A stretch of DNA of 64,000 nt from Sphingomonas rubra. Lineage in GTDB: Bacteria; Pseudomonadota; Alphaproteobacteria; Sphingomonadales; Sphingomonadaceae. The notes beneath the pieces are model-generated. The model saw nothing but the letters and a program-made list of their open reading frames with translations. It had not been told where the DNA came from and ran no database searches. How positions within the stretch are numbered: the stretch's first letter is position 1; the number at the start of each line of letters is the position of its first letter. This document shows, one piece after another, positions 16,483-25,660 of this stretch. The DNA lies in contig NZ_FOXP01000008.1 of the NCBI RefSeq assembly GCF_900115745.1, positions 62,001 through 126,000 of the forward strand, given 5' to 3'. The translations under genes and the position numbers were made by a program.

Positions 16483-16517
16483 AAAAAAGCGGCGCGAATG
16501 GATGTCATCCGCGCCGC
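16483..16517 (-). terminator. Rho-independent terminator of the glycine/tyrosine-rich protein gene
   Basis: On the minus strand GCGGCGCG and CGCGCCGC form a stem, extended by GATG/CATC-like pairing, followed by TTTTTTG. It lies just past the stop at 16526. Confidence 0.88.
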
Positions 16518-16525
16518 CCATCTCG

Positions 16526-16921
16526 TTACCAGCCGCCGTAGCCGTAACCGCGATCGTAATAACCGCCGCCATAGCCGTAGCCGCCGCCATAGTATCCGGG
16601 CTCGTACACCCGCTCGCGCACCACGACCGGGGGCGGCGGCGGCGCGTAATAGCGGTCGCGGTACACCACACGCGGCGGCGCGTCGTAATAATAACCGCGA
16701 TCGTAATAGCGCCCGCGATTGTTGCTGCTCGCGATCGCCGCACCCAGCCCCAGCCCGACGATGCCGCCGATCAGCGCGCCCGTCGCCGCCCGGCCACCGC
16801 CCCCGCGATGATAGTCGCGATATCCGCCGCGCCAGCGCTGCGCATCCGCCGGTGCCGCCGCCGCCACGGTCGTCACGGCCAGCGCGACGCCCAATCCCAT
16901 CTGCTTGAACAACCTGTTCAT
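16526..16921 (-). CDS. Secreted glycine/tyrosine-rich protein with a glycine-zipper
   Basis: This 131-residue protein starts MNRLFKQMGLGVALAVTTVA with signal cleavage probably after APADA. A glycine-zipper membrane-like segment (ATGALIGGIVGLGLGAAIAS) follows, then a low-complexity tail rich in tyrosine, arginine and glycine (DRGYYYDAPPRVVYRDRYY). The start is set by GGAGG six bases upstream; the longer open frame is not supported. Proteins of this type are periplasmic or outer-membrane-associated. Function unknown. It has its own terminator. Confidence 0.8.
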   Translation of the reverse strand: MNRLFKQMGLGVALAVTTVAAAAPADAQRWRGGYRDYHRGGGGRAATGALIGGIVGLGLGAAIASSNNRGRYYDRGYYYDAPPRVVYRDRYYAPPPPPVVVRERVYEPGYYGGGYGYGGGYYDRGYGYGGW

Positions 16922-17056
16922 TCGAACCTCCAACACGAGTACGCCCGGTCCGCTATGCCAACGCATGGAGGCGCGACCGTGTTGCAGGAAATAACGTCCG
17001 TACGCTGAACGAAGGCGGAACCCGTTGTTTACGGCAGGTTCACGTGAGAGGCCGCG

Positions 17057-17668
17057 TCAGTCCTTCCACGCCCAGTAGAGCTGCGCTGGCGGCACGTTCC
17101 ACCACTCCATGTCATGGTCGATCCGGCTCCAGTGCGGCGTCAGGAAATGGCGCACCTTGGGGCTGAACTGATAGACTAGGAACGCGCCGCCCGGCCGCAA
17201 CGCCGCGTGCGTCGCCGCCGCGATCGCCGGGCCGACGCCGGCCGGCAGGGTCGAGAAGGGCAGCCCCGACAGGATATAGTCCGCCTGCGGAAACCCGCGT
17301 TCGGCGATGATCCGCTCGACGTCCGCCGCCGATCCTTCCACCGCCTGGAAGCGCGAATCGACGATCGTCGCGTCCAGGTAGCGGACGAAATCGGCGTTGG
17401 TGTCGATCGCGATCAGCGTCGCGTCGGGCGCCATCCGCTCCAGGATCGGCCGGCAGAAGGTGCCGACCCCCGGCCCATACTCGACGAACAGCTTGCACGC
17501 GTCCCAATCGACCCGGTTCAGCATCTTGCGGATCAGCTTGTCGGACGACGGGATGATCGATCCCACCATCACCGGGTGCTTCAGAAACCCTTGAAAGAAC
17601 ATCTGCGCCGGCGACGGAACGCCGGCGGGGCGGCGCACGCGGCGTGCGGCGGAAGAGGAAGTGGCCAT
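17057..17668 (-). CDS. SAM-dependent methyltransferase, phospholipid N-methyltransferase-like
   Basis: This 203-residue class I methyltransferase has FFQGFLKHPVMVGSIIPSSD near the N-terminus, as in rhizobial-type PmtA and rRNA-dimethylase-like enzymes. The SAM-binding motif I is VEYGPGVGTFC and the acidic end of strand 2 is LIAIDTNADF. The SGLPFSTLPAG segment matches the motif IV loop. These enzymes methylate phosphatidylethanolamine at the membrane surface, but the family also includes other substrates. An AGGGAG ribosome binding site supports the start. Confidence 0.8.
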   Translation of the reverse strand: MATSSSAARRVRRPAGVPSPAQMFFQGFLKHPVMVGSIIPSSDKLIRKMLNRVDWDACKLFVEYGPGVGTFCRPILERMAPDATLIAIDTNADFVRYLDATIVDSRFQAVEGSAADVERIIAERGFPQADYILSGLPFSTLPAGVGPAIAAATHAALRPGGAFLVYQFSPKVRHFLTPHWSRIDHDMEWWNVPPAQLYWAWKD

Positions 17669-17822
17669 CGGGCTCCCTGTCGGTCGTGGTCCCCACACGA
17701 TCGGCGAGGTGTTAATCCTCCCGTCGCACAGGTGCCGAACGTCTTGCAAGCCATCGGGTTTCACCGCTCCCCGTGCGAGGGCCCCGCTTGGCGCGCGTGC
17801 CCGTGATGCGTAAGCGGGATGG

Positions 17823-18155
17823 ATGGACCACGCGCCCGATCCCGATCGCACCGGACAGGTCGCCGTGATCTTCGTGTCGCGCCGGGCGGCCGCCGATGCC
17901 GCAGGCTACAACGCCGCGGCAACGGCGATGGAGGCGCTCGCCGCCGAACAGCCCGGCTATCGCGGAATTGACGGCGTGCGCGGCGGCGACGGCGGCATCA
18001 CGATCAGCTGGTGGGCAGACGAGGCGGCGGCGGTCGCGTGGCGCGCGCACCCCGCGCATGCCGCGATTCGCGAGCGCGGTCGCGCCGACTGGTACGACGC
18101 CTACGAGGTCGCGGTGGCGAGCGTCTCGCGCAGCTACGCCTGGAGGCGCGCGTGA
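17823..18155 (+). CDS. Antibiotic biosynthesis monooxygenase (ABM) domain protein
   Basis: This 110-residue protein has the ABM ferredoxin-like fold pattern: VAVIFVSRRAAADAAGYNAA, MEALAAEQPGYRGID, then ITISWWADEAAAVAWRAHPA and DWYDAYEVAVASV. Members are heme-degrading or quinol monooxygenases, or have no known activity. The four-base GTGA overlap with the downstream MFS transporter gene suggests translational coupling and a shared process. Confidence 0.88.
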   Translation: MDHAPDPDRTGQVAVIFVSRRAAADAAGYNAAATAMEALAAEQPGYRGIDGVRGGDGGITISWWADEAAAVAWRAHPAHAAIRERGRADWYDAYEVAVASVSRSYAWRRA

Positions 18156-19420
18156 TCCGTCCCGACCGCGACTTCGCGCTGATGTTCCTGGTGATGCTGA
18201 CGGTCGCCGCGGGCAACACCGCGCTGCAATCGGTGCTGCCCGCGCTCGGCCGCTCGCTCGGCGTCGCCGACGCGGGTGTGGCGCTCGCCTTCTCGGTGTC
18301 GGCGCTGCTCTGGGTGCTCGCCGCGCCGTTCTGGGCGAACCGATCTGATCGTACCGGCCGCCGCGCGATGATCCTGACCGGCCTCGGCGGCTACACGGTC
18401 TCGCTGACGCTGTGCGGCCTGTTCCTGGCCCTCGGCATCAACGGCGCGATCGGCGGCGGCACCGCCTTCGCGCTCTTCGTCGCCGGCCGGATGATCTATG
18501 GCGGGTTCGGCGCCGCCGCGCCGCCCGCGGTGCAGGCGCTGGTCGCAGGCTCGACCGGACGCGACGAGCGGACGCGCGCCCTGACATTGCTCGCGTCCGC
18601 CTTCGGGCTCGGCACCATCCTGGGACCCGCGATCGCCCCCTATCTGATCCTGGGCCATCTCGGCGGGTGGGAGATCGGGCTCGCCGGCCCCGCCTTCCTG
18701 TTCGCGGTGTTCGGCGCCGGCGTCTGGGCGACCGTTCGCCTACTCCTGCCCGACGATCGCGCCGGCTCGCACACCGGCGGTACCTCCTCCGCATATCCGT
18801 CGATCGGCGGCGCGCCCACGGGGGCGAGCGTCACCGCCGCCACCGCACCGCGCGAGGGCACCGTCGGCTATCTCGACCGCCGCGTGCGCGGCTGGCTGAT
18901 CGCCGGGCTGGTCATGGGCCACGCGCAGGCGATGACGGCGCAGGTGATCGGCTTCCTCGTCATTGACCGGCTGCACGTCGCGCCGATCGCCGCGCTGGAG
19001 CCGACCGGCATCGTCCTGATGATGGGCGCGGGCGCCGCGCTGCTGGTGCAATGGGGGCTGATCCCGCTGCTCGATCTCGGCCCCCGCCGACTGGTGCTGG
19101 TCGGCCTGCTGCTCAGCGCCGTCGGCACCGCGCTCACCGGCCTCGCCACGTCGCTCTACGGCCTCGCCCTCGCCTTCGCGCTGGCCAGCGCGGGCTTCGG
19201 CTTCACCCGTCCCGGCTACACCGCGGGCTCGTCGCTCGCAGTCGGCGCCGCCCAGCAGGGCTCGGTCGCGGGCAAGGTGACCAGCATCAACGGGGCCAGC
19301 TTCGTGCTCGGCCCGTCGATCGGCGTCGCGCTATACACCGCCGGCACGGCGCTGCCGTACCTCGTCGCCAGCGCCACACTGGCCGCACTCGCCGCCTATT
19401 GCTGGCGCGCCCTGCGCTGA
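18152..19420 (+). CDS. MFS transporter, drug-efflux type
   Basis: This 422-residue protein starts at a GTG overlapping the ABM gene. It has 12 predicted membrane segments split by a loop of about 50 residues (about residues 200-245), the MFS loop signature FWANRSDRTGRRAMILTG between helices 2 and 3, and a GTILGPAIAPYLI helix-5 segment like motif C of antiporters. Substrate unknown. Coupling to the ABM protein hints at handling a small aromatic or redox-active compound, which is inference. Confidence 0.9.
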   Translation: MIRPDRDFALMFLVMLTVAAGNTALQSVLPALGRSLGVADAGVALAFSVSALLWVLAAPFWANRSDRTGRRAMILTGLGGYTVSLTLCGLFLALGINGAIGGGTAFALFVAGRMIYGGFGAAAPPAVQALVAGSTGRDERTRALTLLASAFGLGTILGPAIAPYLILGHLGGWEIGLAGPAFLFAVFGAGVWATVRLLLPDDRAGSHTGGTSSAYPSIGGAPTGASVTAATAPREGTVGYLDRRVRGWLIAGLVMGHAQAMTAQVIGFLVIDRLHVAPIAALEPTGIVLMMGAGAALLVQWGLIPLLDLGPRRLVLVGLLLSAVGTALTGLATSLYGLALAFALASAGFGFTRPGYTAGSSLAVGAAQQGSVAGKVTSINGASFVLGPSIGVALYTAGTALPYLVASATLAALAAYCWRALR

Positions 19421-19429
19421 TCGTTCCGC

Positions 19430-21715
19430 TTACCGCGCCTTCTCTCCCTCGCTCTTGCCCGGAAAGGCGAAGCCGATCGGCTGGATCGCCGCCGCATCCT
19501 GCTTCAGCCGCGCCGCGATCTGCTCGTAGTCGCGCTCCATCTCCGGCGTCACGGAGGCACGGCTCTCCTTCAGCGCCTCCTCGAAGTCCGCCTGCCCGAC
19601 CTCGTGCGCGTCCAGCGAACGGCGCAGCGCGACCAGACCCGCACGCCGCACCACGTCCTCCAGGTCGGCGCCCGTGAACCGGTCCGTCGCCTGCGCCACC
19701 GCGTCGAGGTCGACGTCTCCCGCCAGCGGCATCTTCGCCGTGTGGATGCCCAGGATGCGCCGCCGCCCCTCGGCCGAGGGAACGCCGACGTAGATCAGCT
19801 CGTCGAACCGCCCCGGCCGCAGCAGCGCCGGATCGACCAGGTTGGGCCGGTTGGTGGCGCCGATCACCACCACCGACTGCAACTCCTCCAGTCCGTCCAT
19901 CTCGGCCAGGATGGTGTTCACCACCCGCTCGGTCACCTGCGGCTCACCCAGGCCGCCGCCGCGCGCCGGCACCAGCGAATCGAGTTCGTCGATGAAGATC
20001 ACCGTCGGTGCCACCTGCCGCGCCCGCGCGAACAGCCGGCTGATCTGCTGCTCGCTCTCGCCATACCATTTGCTCAGCAGGTCGCTCGACTTGGTGGCGA
20101 TGAAGTTCGCCTGCGCCTCGCGCGCCACCGCCTTGGCGAGCAGGGTCTTGCCCGTTCCCGGTGGGCCGTACAGCAGGAACCCCTTGGCGGGACGGATGCC
20201 CATCCGCCGGAACGCGTCGGGGTTCTTCAACGGCAGTTCGACGCCTTCCTTCAGCCGCTCCTGCGCCGCGTCGAGGCCGCCGACATCGTCCCAGCGCACG
20301 GTCGGCGCCTGCACCATCACCTCGCGCATCGCCGATGGCTGCACGCGCTTCAGCGCCTCCAGGAAATCCTCGCGCGTCACCGACAGCGTGTCGAGTACCT
20401 CCGCCGGGATCGTCCGCTCCTCCAGGTTCAGCCGCGGCATGATCCGCCTGACCGCCTCGATCGCCGCCTCACGCGTCAAGGCCGCCAGGTCCGCGCCGAC
20501 GAAGCCGAACGTCGTCCGCGCCAACTCAGCCAGGTCGACCCGATCGCCCAGCGGCATGCCGCGCGTGTGAATGCCCAGGATCTCGCGCCGCCCGCGCTCG
20601 TCGGGCACGCCGACCACGATCTCGCGATCGAACCTGCCCGGCCGCCTGAGCGCCTCGTCGATCGCCTCCGGCCGGTTGGTCGCCGCGATCACCACTAGGT
20701 TGGCGCGCGCCTCCAGCCCGTCCATCAGCGTCAGCAGCTGCGCGACCAGCCGCTTCTCCGCCTCGCCCTGCACCTGCCCCCGCTTGGGCGCAATCGAATC
20801 GATCTCGTCGATGAACACGATGGAGGGCGCCGCCTTGGCCGCCTCCTCGAACACCTCGCGCAGCCGCCCCTCGGACTCGCCGTACGCCGAGCCCATGATC
20901 TCCGGCCCGTTGATGAGGAAGAATTGCGCGTCGCTCTCGTTCGCCACCGCCCGCGCGAGCCGCGTCTTGCCCGTTCCCGGCGGGCCGTAGAGCAGCAGCC
21001 CCTTGGGCGGATCGACGCCCAGCCGCTGGAACAGCTCCGGGTAGCGCAGCGGCAGCTCCACCATCTCGCGCAGCTGGTCGATCGTTCCCGCCATGCCGCC
21101 GATATCGTCGTAGGTCACGTCGGCGCGGCGCGCGGCGGCGGGCTCCTCATATTCCGGCCGCAGCTCGATCTCGGTGTTCTCGTCGATATGGACGATGCCC
21201 TTCGGCGACGCCGACACCACCGCCAGCCGCACCTCCTGCAGCGCGTAGGCCGGCGCGTTCATGAAGCGCTGCACCGTCGGCGGCATGTCGCCGACGCGCT
21301 GGTGCCCCGCCGTCGCCACCACGTCTCCCTGGCAGAACGGACGCCCCAGGAACGTCCGCTTCAGCGCGTTGGACGATCCTTGCAGCCGCAAATTCTGCTG
21401 CGCCGGCGCGAACACCACCCGCGTCGCCGGCTTCGACTCGGCCTTGCGCACCTCCACGAAGTCGCCCGACCCCACGCCCGCATTCGCGCGCTGCAATCCG
21501 TCGATCCGCAGCAGCTCCAGCCCCTCGTCCTCCGGATAGGGGCCGACCGCGCGCGCCGGGGTGGATTGCTTGCCGACGATCTCGATCACGTCGCCCTCGC
21601 CCACGCCGATCGCCGCCATCAGCGTGCGCGGCAGATGCGCCAGGCCGCGGCCCGAATCCTCCGGCCTGCTGTTCGCCACCTGGATGCGGCGAACGGGGGT
21701 GTCGCTATCGGCCAT
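19430..21715 (-). CDS. CDC48/VAT-type AAA+ ATPase
   Basis: This 761-residue protein has an N-terminal CDC48 double-psi barrel and CDC48 domain 2 ([34 protein letters not shown]), followed by two AAA+ modules. D1 has [15 protein letters not shown], Walker [11 protein letters not shown] and sensor [13 protein letters not shown]2 has [27 protein letters not shown] and [12 protein letters not shown]. It probably works as a hexameric unfoldase. AAAGGA precedes the chosen ATG. A hairpin with a T-run lies about 100 bases upstream on the same strand and could act as a leader attenuator. Confidence 0.93.
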   Translation of the reverse strand: MADSDTPVRRIQVANSRPEDSGRGLAHLPRTLMAAIGVGEGDVIEIVGKQSTPARAVGPYPEDEGLELLRIDGLQRANAGVGSGDFVEVRKAESKPATRVVFAPAQQNLRLQGSSNALKRTFLGRPFCQGDVVATAGHQRVGDMPPTVQRFMNAPAYALQEVRLAVVSASPKGIVHIDENTEIELRPEYEEPAAARRADVTYDDIGGMAGTIDQLREMVELPLRYPELFQRLGVDPPKGLLLYGPPGTGKTRLARAVANESDAQFFLINGPEIMGSAYGESEGRLREVFEEAAKAAPSIVFIDEIDSIAPKRGQVQGEAEKRLVAQLLTLMDGLEARANLVVIAATNRPEAIDEALRRPGRFDREIVVGVPDERGRREILGIHTRGMPLGDRVDLAELARTTFGFVGADLAALTREAAIEAVRRIMPRLNLEERTIPAEVLDTLSVTREDFLEALKRVQPSAMREVMVQAPTVRWDDVGGLDAAQERLKEGVELPLKNPDAFRRMGIRPAKGFLLYGPPGTGKTLLAKAVAREAQANFIATKSSDLLSKWYGESEQQISRLFARARQVAPTVIFIDELDSLVPARGGGLGEPQVTERVVNTILAEMDGLEELQSVVVIGATNRPNLVDPALLRPGRFDELIYVGVPSAEGRRRILGIHTAKMPLAGDVDLDAVAQATDRFTGADLEDVVRRAGLVALRRSLDAHEVGQADFEEALKESRASVTPEMERDYEQIAARLKQDAAAIQPIGFAFPGKSEGEKAR

Positions 21716-21812
21716 GCTGCTTCCTTTCGCGCGGGGGGAGCGCCCCAGATAGGACGCCGGTTCCCCGCCGCCACGGCGGTACCGCCAAAAAGCCGTCACG
21801 GACGACGACGAC

Positions 21813-21844
21813 AAAAAAAGGGCCGGCGCTCGAAGCGCCAGCCC
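21813..21844 (-). terminator. Intrinsic terminator hairpin between lysR and cdc48-like gene
   Basis: On the minus strand GGGCTGGCGC and GCGCCGGCCC form a ten-base stem around TTCGA, followed by seven Ts. No minus-strand gene lies upstream to need it, so it terminates either a small RNA or the leader of the cdc48-like gene. Confidence 0.75.
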
Positions 21845-21990
21845 ATGAAAGTTTTTAGGAGAGGATGCCTGAAAGGCCTGGTCTTTTTGCGGCGCAGCAC
21901 AATTTGTTGCAAGTGCGAAAAGGCATAGTGTAATTGCACCGGACGCAATCGCCATCCACTTGTCGGATGAATCGATCGTCGGGAGAGGAG

Positions 21991-22881
21991 ATGATGCGCA
22001 GGTTACCGCCGCTCGGCGCGATCGAGGCGTTCGTTCAGGTCGCCAGGTTGGGATCGGTCAAGGCCGCGGCCGAGGAGCTGGCGCTGTCCGCCCCTGCGCT
22101 CAGCCGCCGGGTCCAGTCGCTGGAACGCTTCGTCGGCCGCCCGCTGTTCGGCCGCCGCCATCAGGCGATGGTCCTCAACGAGGAGGGCGAGCGCCTGCTG
22201 GCGCAGCTCGCCCCCGTGCTCGACCAGCTGTCGGACGCGGTGGAGGCGATCACCGCCGGCACCGAACTGCTCCGCCTGCGCCTGGGCGTGCTGCCGCTGT
22301 TCGCCTCGCAGCGGCTGTTTCCACGGCTCGGCGCGTTGCGCCAGGCGCATCCGGAACTGCATCTCGACATTGACACCGCCGGCCACGGCATCGCGCGGCT
22401 GGGCGAGGGGCTGGACGCGGTGATCGCGCTCGCCCGCGACATCGACCCGGCACTCTACGCCAAGCGGCTCGACCACAATTCGGTGTACGTGATCGGCGCG
22501 CGGTCGCTGCTCGACGGCCCCGATCCGGTCACCCGGCCGGACCAGCTCGCCGGGCTGACGGTGCTGCTCCACCGCGACATGCCGGACAATTTTGCCGCCT
22601 GGCGCCAGCGCATCGGGCTGGGCGAGGTCGAGCCGCTGGCGATCGACCATTTCGATTCGGGCGCGCTGATGCTGGAAGCCGCCGCCCAGGGGCTCGGCGT
22701 CGCCTTCATGATGGCGAGCCATTACGAGGACGCCGCCGACCCCCGCCTCGTCCGCCTGTTCGACGTGGAGGTGGAAAGCCCCTACAGCTACTGGTTCGTC
22801 TGCCGCCCCCGCGCGCTGACGCAGAAACCCGTGCGGCTGTTCCACGACTGGCTGGTCCGAACCCTCGGGTCGGACGGGTAG
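21991..22881 (+). CDS. LysR-family transcriptional regulator
   Basis: This 296-residue protein has an N-terminal winged helix-turn-helix (GAIEAFVQVARLGSVKAAAE, LSAPALSRRVQSLERFVG) and a C-terminal effector-binding domain of the GcvA-like subgroup (LRLRLGVLPLFASQRLFPRL; LEAAAQGLGVAFMM). The start is set by GGGAG five bases before the ATG. No divergent target gene is obvious: the cdc48-like gene is on the other strand about 275 bases away, with a hairpin between. Confidence 0.92.
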   Translation: MMRRLPPLGAIEAFVQVARLGSVKAAAEELALSAPALSRRVQSLERFVGRPLFGRRHQAMVLNEEGERLLAQLAPVLDQLSDAVEAITAGTELLRLRLGVLPLFASQRLFPRLGALRQAHPELHLDIDTAGHGIARLGEGLDAVIALARDIDPALYAKRLDHNSVYVIGARSLLDGPDPVTRPDQLAGLTVLLHRDMPDNFAAWRQRIGLGEVEPLAIDHFDSGALMLEAAAQGLGVAFMMASHYEDAADPRLVRLFDVEVESPYSYWFVCRPRALTQKPVRLFHDWLVRTLGSDG

Positions 22882-22933
22882 AACCACGTCATGCCGGGAC
22901 AGAGCAGAATGCGGCGCCCCCTACCATATCCTG

Positions 22934-23022
22934 CCTCCCCGGCGAAGGCCGGGGCCCAGGTGGGAGCGGTCGCCGCATCCTGGCCCAAGTTCACCCAGCT
23001 GGGCCCCGGCCTCCGCCGGGGA
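22934..23022. repeat. Palindromic repeat, CCCCGGCGAAGGCCGGGGCCCAG family
   Basis: GCCTCCCCGGCGAAGGCCGG faces CCGGCCTCCGCCGGGGAAG, with CCCAGGTGGG and CCCAGCTGGG inside. It represents the uninterrupted form of the repeat broken by the MITE-like element at 11428. Confidence 0.8.
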
Positions 23023-23078
23023 AGAAAGAGGTCCGGAGAGAATCTGGCTTCAGCCCGGATGACGAGAAAAGGTCGCCC

Positions 23079-23534
23079 TTACGCCGCGCGCGCCTTCACG
23101 ATCTTGCCCGGCTCCCGCGGCGGCTCGCCCTTGGGCAGCGCGTCGATCAGCTCCATGCCGTCGGTCACCTGGCCCCACACCGTATACTGATTGTCCAGGA
23201 AGCGCGCATCGTCGAACACGATGAAGAACTGCGAGTTGGCCGAGTTCGGATCGTTGGTCCGCGCCATCGAACAGACGCCGCGCACGTGCGGCTCCTTGGA
23301 GAATTCTTGGCGGAGGTTCGGCTTGTCCGACCCGTGCATCCCCGTCCCGGTCGGATCGCCGCCCTGCGCCATGAAGCCGGGGATCACGCGGTGGAACACC
23401 ACGCCGTCGTAGAATCCGTCGTTCGCCAGCTCGGCGATCCGCTTGACGTGCTCGGGCGCCAGGTCGGGGCGGAGCTTGATCGTCACGTCGCCGCCGTCGA
23501 GGGTAAGGGTCAGCGTCTCGGGGGTGTCGGCCAT
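23079..23534 (-). CDS. ppiB: Cyclophilin-type peptidyl-prolyl cis-trans isomerase
   Basis: This 151-residue single-domain cyclophilin has no signal peptide, so it is cytosolic. Catalytic segment YDGVVFHRVIPGFMAQGGDP carries the catalytic arginine. CSMARTNDPNSANSQFFIVF and LDNQYTVWGQVTDGM complete the active site. CAGGAG with a seven-base spacer precedes the ATG. These enzymes speed up proline isomerisation during folding. Confidence 0.95.
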   Translation of the reverse strand: MADTPETLTLTLDGGDVTIKLRPDLAPEHVKRIAELANDGFYDGVVFHRVIPGFMAQGGDPTGTGMHGSDKPNLRQEFSKEPHVRGVCSMARTNDPNSANSQFFIVFDDARFLDNQYTVWGQVTDGMELIDALPKGEPPREPGKIVKARAA

Positions 23535-23645
23535 CTGTCAAACTCCTGAAAGGGAAGCGCGGCAGATAGGGTCGCTGATCCCCGGTGGCAAATCGCCACC
23601 CGGCGGGCTAGGGCGCCACCCGGCGTTGCAGCAGGGAGGCCAGGC

Positions 23646-25046
23646 ATGACCGACACCGAGCTCCACCCCGCTCCCCACGAGGTCGAAGACGAGCTGGACG
23701 AGGACGACCGGATGCGCCCGGAGTTCGTCCGCGCGGTGCTCGACGCGGTCGAGACGGGCGATCACGCAGCGGCACGCGCGCTGGTCGAACCGCTCCACCC
23801 CGCCGACCTCGCCGACCTGTTCGAGCTGACCCCGCAGCCGGAACGCGCCGCGCTCGCCCACGCCGTCGCCGGCGAACTCGACGCCGAGGTGTTCGCCGAG
23901 ATGAACGAGCACGTCCGCGAGGACCTGCTCGACGCGCTCACCCCCGGCGAGGTCGCCACGCTCGCCGCCGAGATGGACACCGACGACGCGGTGTCCATCA
24001 TCGAGGACATGGACGAGGACGACCAGCGCGCCGTCCTCCGCGCGCTCGATCCCGACGATCGCGCCGCCATCGAGGAGGCGCTGTCCTACCCCGAGGAATC
24101 CGCCGGGCGCCTGATGCAGCGCGACCTGGTCGCGGTGCCCGAACACTGGACCGTCGGCGACGTCATCGACTACCTCCGCCGCCAGGAAGACCTCACCACC
24201 GATTTCTGGGAAGTGTTCGTCGTCGACCCCGGCCACAAGCCGGTCGGCACCTGCGCGCTGTCGCGCATCCTGCGCACCGCGCGCTCCGTCCCCGTCGCCG
24301 AGGTGATGCAGCGCGAGCAGACGCTGATCCCGACCGACATGGACCAGGAGGAGGTCGCCCTCCGCTTCCAGAAATACGCGTTGATCTCCGCCGCCGTCGT
24401 CGATGCGTCGTGCCGTCTCGTCGGCATGATTACCGTCGACGACATCGTCCACATCATCCAGCAGGAGGCGGGCGAGGACACGCTTCTCCTGTCCGGCGCG
24501 GGCGAGGGCGACATCAACGAGCCGATCCGCCGCACCGTCCGCTCGCGGCTCACCTGGCTGGTCATCAACCTCGGCGCGACGATGATCTCCGCCTCGGTCG
24601 TCGGCCTGTTCCAAGGGGAGATCGCGCGCTACGCCCTGCTCGCCGTCCTCATGCCGATCGTCTCGGCGATGGGCGGCAACGCCGGCACGCAGACGCTGGC
24701 GGTGATGGTCCGCGCGCTCGCCACCAACCAGCTGACCAGTTCCAACACGTTGCGGATGCTCGGCCGCGAGTTCCGCGTCGCCGCCTGCAACGGCGCAGCG
24801 CTCGGCGGGGTCGGCGCGCTCGGCACCTATCTGATCTTCGGTGACCCGAAACTCTCCGCCGTGTTCGCCGCGGCGATGGTCATCAACAGCCTGGTCGCCG
24901 GCATGATCGGCGTCGTCGTGCCCGTCGCGCTCGACAAGGCGGACATCGATCCCGCCATCTCCTCGGCGGTGTTCGTCACCACCGTCACCGACGTGATGGG
25001 CTTTCTCTCCTTCCTCGGCCTCGCCACGCTCGTCCTGGTGCCTTGA
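23646..25046 (+). CDS. mgtE: MgtE-family magnesium transporter
   Basis: This 466-residue protein contains the MgtE N domain (LVEPLHPADLADLFELTPQP), a CBS pair (MQRDLVAVPEHWTVGDVIDY; VAEVMQREQTLIPTDMDQEE), then five membrane helices with the family signature MPIVSAMGGNAGTQTLAVMV and the C-terminal SSAVFVTTVTDVMGF. In this family the cytosolic domains sense Mg2+ and gate the pore. It is in single-gene organisation before a DUF1489 gene. Confidence 0.96.
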   Translation: MTDTELHPAPHEVEDELDEDDRMRPEFVRAVLDAVETGDHAAARALVEPLHPADLADLFELTPQPERAALAHAVAGELDAEVFAEMNEHVREDLLDALTPGEVATLAAEMDTDDAVSIIEDMDEDDQRAVLRALDPDDRAAIEEALSYPEESAGRLMQRDLVAVPEHWTVGDVIDYLRRQEDLTTDFWEVFVVDPGHKPVGTCALSRILRTARSVPVAEVMQREQTLIPTDMDQEEVALRFQKYALISAAVVDASCRLVGMITVDDIVHIIQQEAGEDTLLLSGAGEGDINEPIRRTVRSRLTWLVINLGATMISASVVGLFQGEIARYALLAVLMPIVSAMGGNAGTQTLAVMVRALATNQLTSSNTLRMLGREFRVAACNGAALGGVGALGTYLIFGDPKLSAVFAAAMVINSLVAGMIGVVVPVALDKADIDPAISSAVFVTTVTDVMGFLSFLGLATLVLVP

Positions 25047-25094
25047 TCCCCCTCCCCTGTTGATTGTGGCCGGCAGGCGCCCACATCGCTGGCC

Positions 25095-25496
25095 ATGCTC
25101 CACCTCACCAAAGTGGCGTTCGGCGCAACCAGTGCCGAGCATCTGGCCGATCGCCTCCGCCAGCGCGCCGCCGAAGGGGGCATGTTCCTCACCACCCGCT
25201 ACCTGCCCAAGCGGCACGAGGAGGTGGCCGGCGCCGGCTCGCTCTACTGGATCATCAAGCACCAGCTCGTCGCCCGCTCCCCCATCCTCCACTTCGGCGA
25301 GGCCGACGGCGGCCGCGTCGCCATCCACCTCGCCCCCGACCTCGTCCTGGTCCAGGCCAGGCCGAAGCGCGCCCACCAGGGCTGGCGCTACCTCGAACAC
25401 GCCGACGCCCCCGCCGACCTCGGCGGCGACGCGAGCGGGGTCGAGAACCTTCCCCCCGCACTCCTGGGCAAGCTGGCCGAACTGGCGCTGCTCTGA
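25095..25496 (+). CDS. DUF1489 family protein
   Basis: This 133-residue protein starts MLHLTKVAFGATSAEHLADR and has TTRYLPKRHEEVAGAGSLYW and QGWRYLEHADAPADLGG, all characteristic of DUF1489, an alphaproteobacterial family of unknown function. No signal peptide or membrane helix. It follows mgtE by 48 bases on the same strand and may be co-transcribed with it. Confidence 0.9.
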   Translation: MLHLTKVAFGATSAEHLADRLRQRAAEGGMFLTTRYLPKRHEEVAGAGSLYWIIKHQLVARSPILHFGEADGGRVAIHLAPDLVLVQARPKRAHQGWRYLEHADAPADLGGDASGVENLPPALLGKLAELALL

Positions 25497-25518
25497 CCGG
25501 AGCCGCTCATCATCAAAC

Positions 25519-25650
25519 CCGTCACCCCGGACTTGATCCGGGGTCCATCCATCGGCAGGCACGCGGCTGGAGCCTCCAGCGTCAACCTCGCGGAGCCATG
25601 GACCCCGGATCAAGTCCGGGGTGACGGTGCGGAGGTCCGGGGTGACGGTG
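25519..25650. repeat. REP-like repeat pair with a tandem tail
   Basis: GTCACCCCGGACTTGATCCG faces GGATCAAGTCCGGGGTGACG. The last segment GTCCGGGGTGACGGTGCGG is then repeated once in tandem, a slippage-like expansion not seen in the other copies. Confidence 0.85.
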
Positions 25651-25660
25651 CGGGAAGTGG

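Noticed and set aside
21867..21935. Small plus-strand ORF MPERPGLFAAQHNLLQ... upstream of lysR
   Set aside because: It has AGGAGAGG close by, but only 22 codons, and the stretch is better explained as part of the minus-strand hairpin unit.
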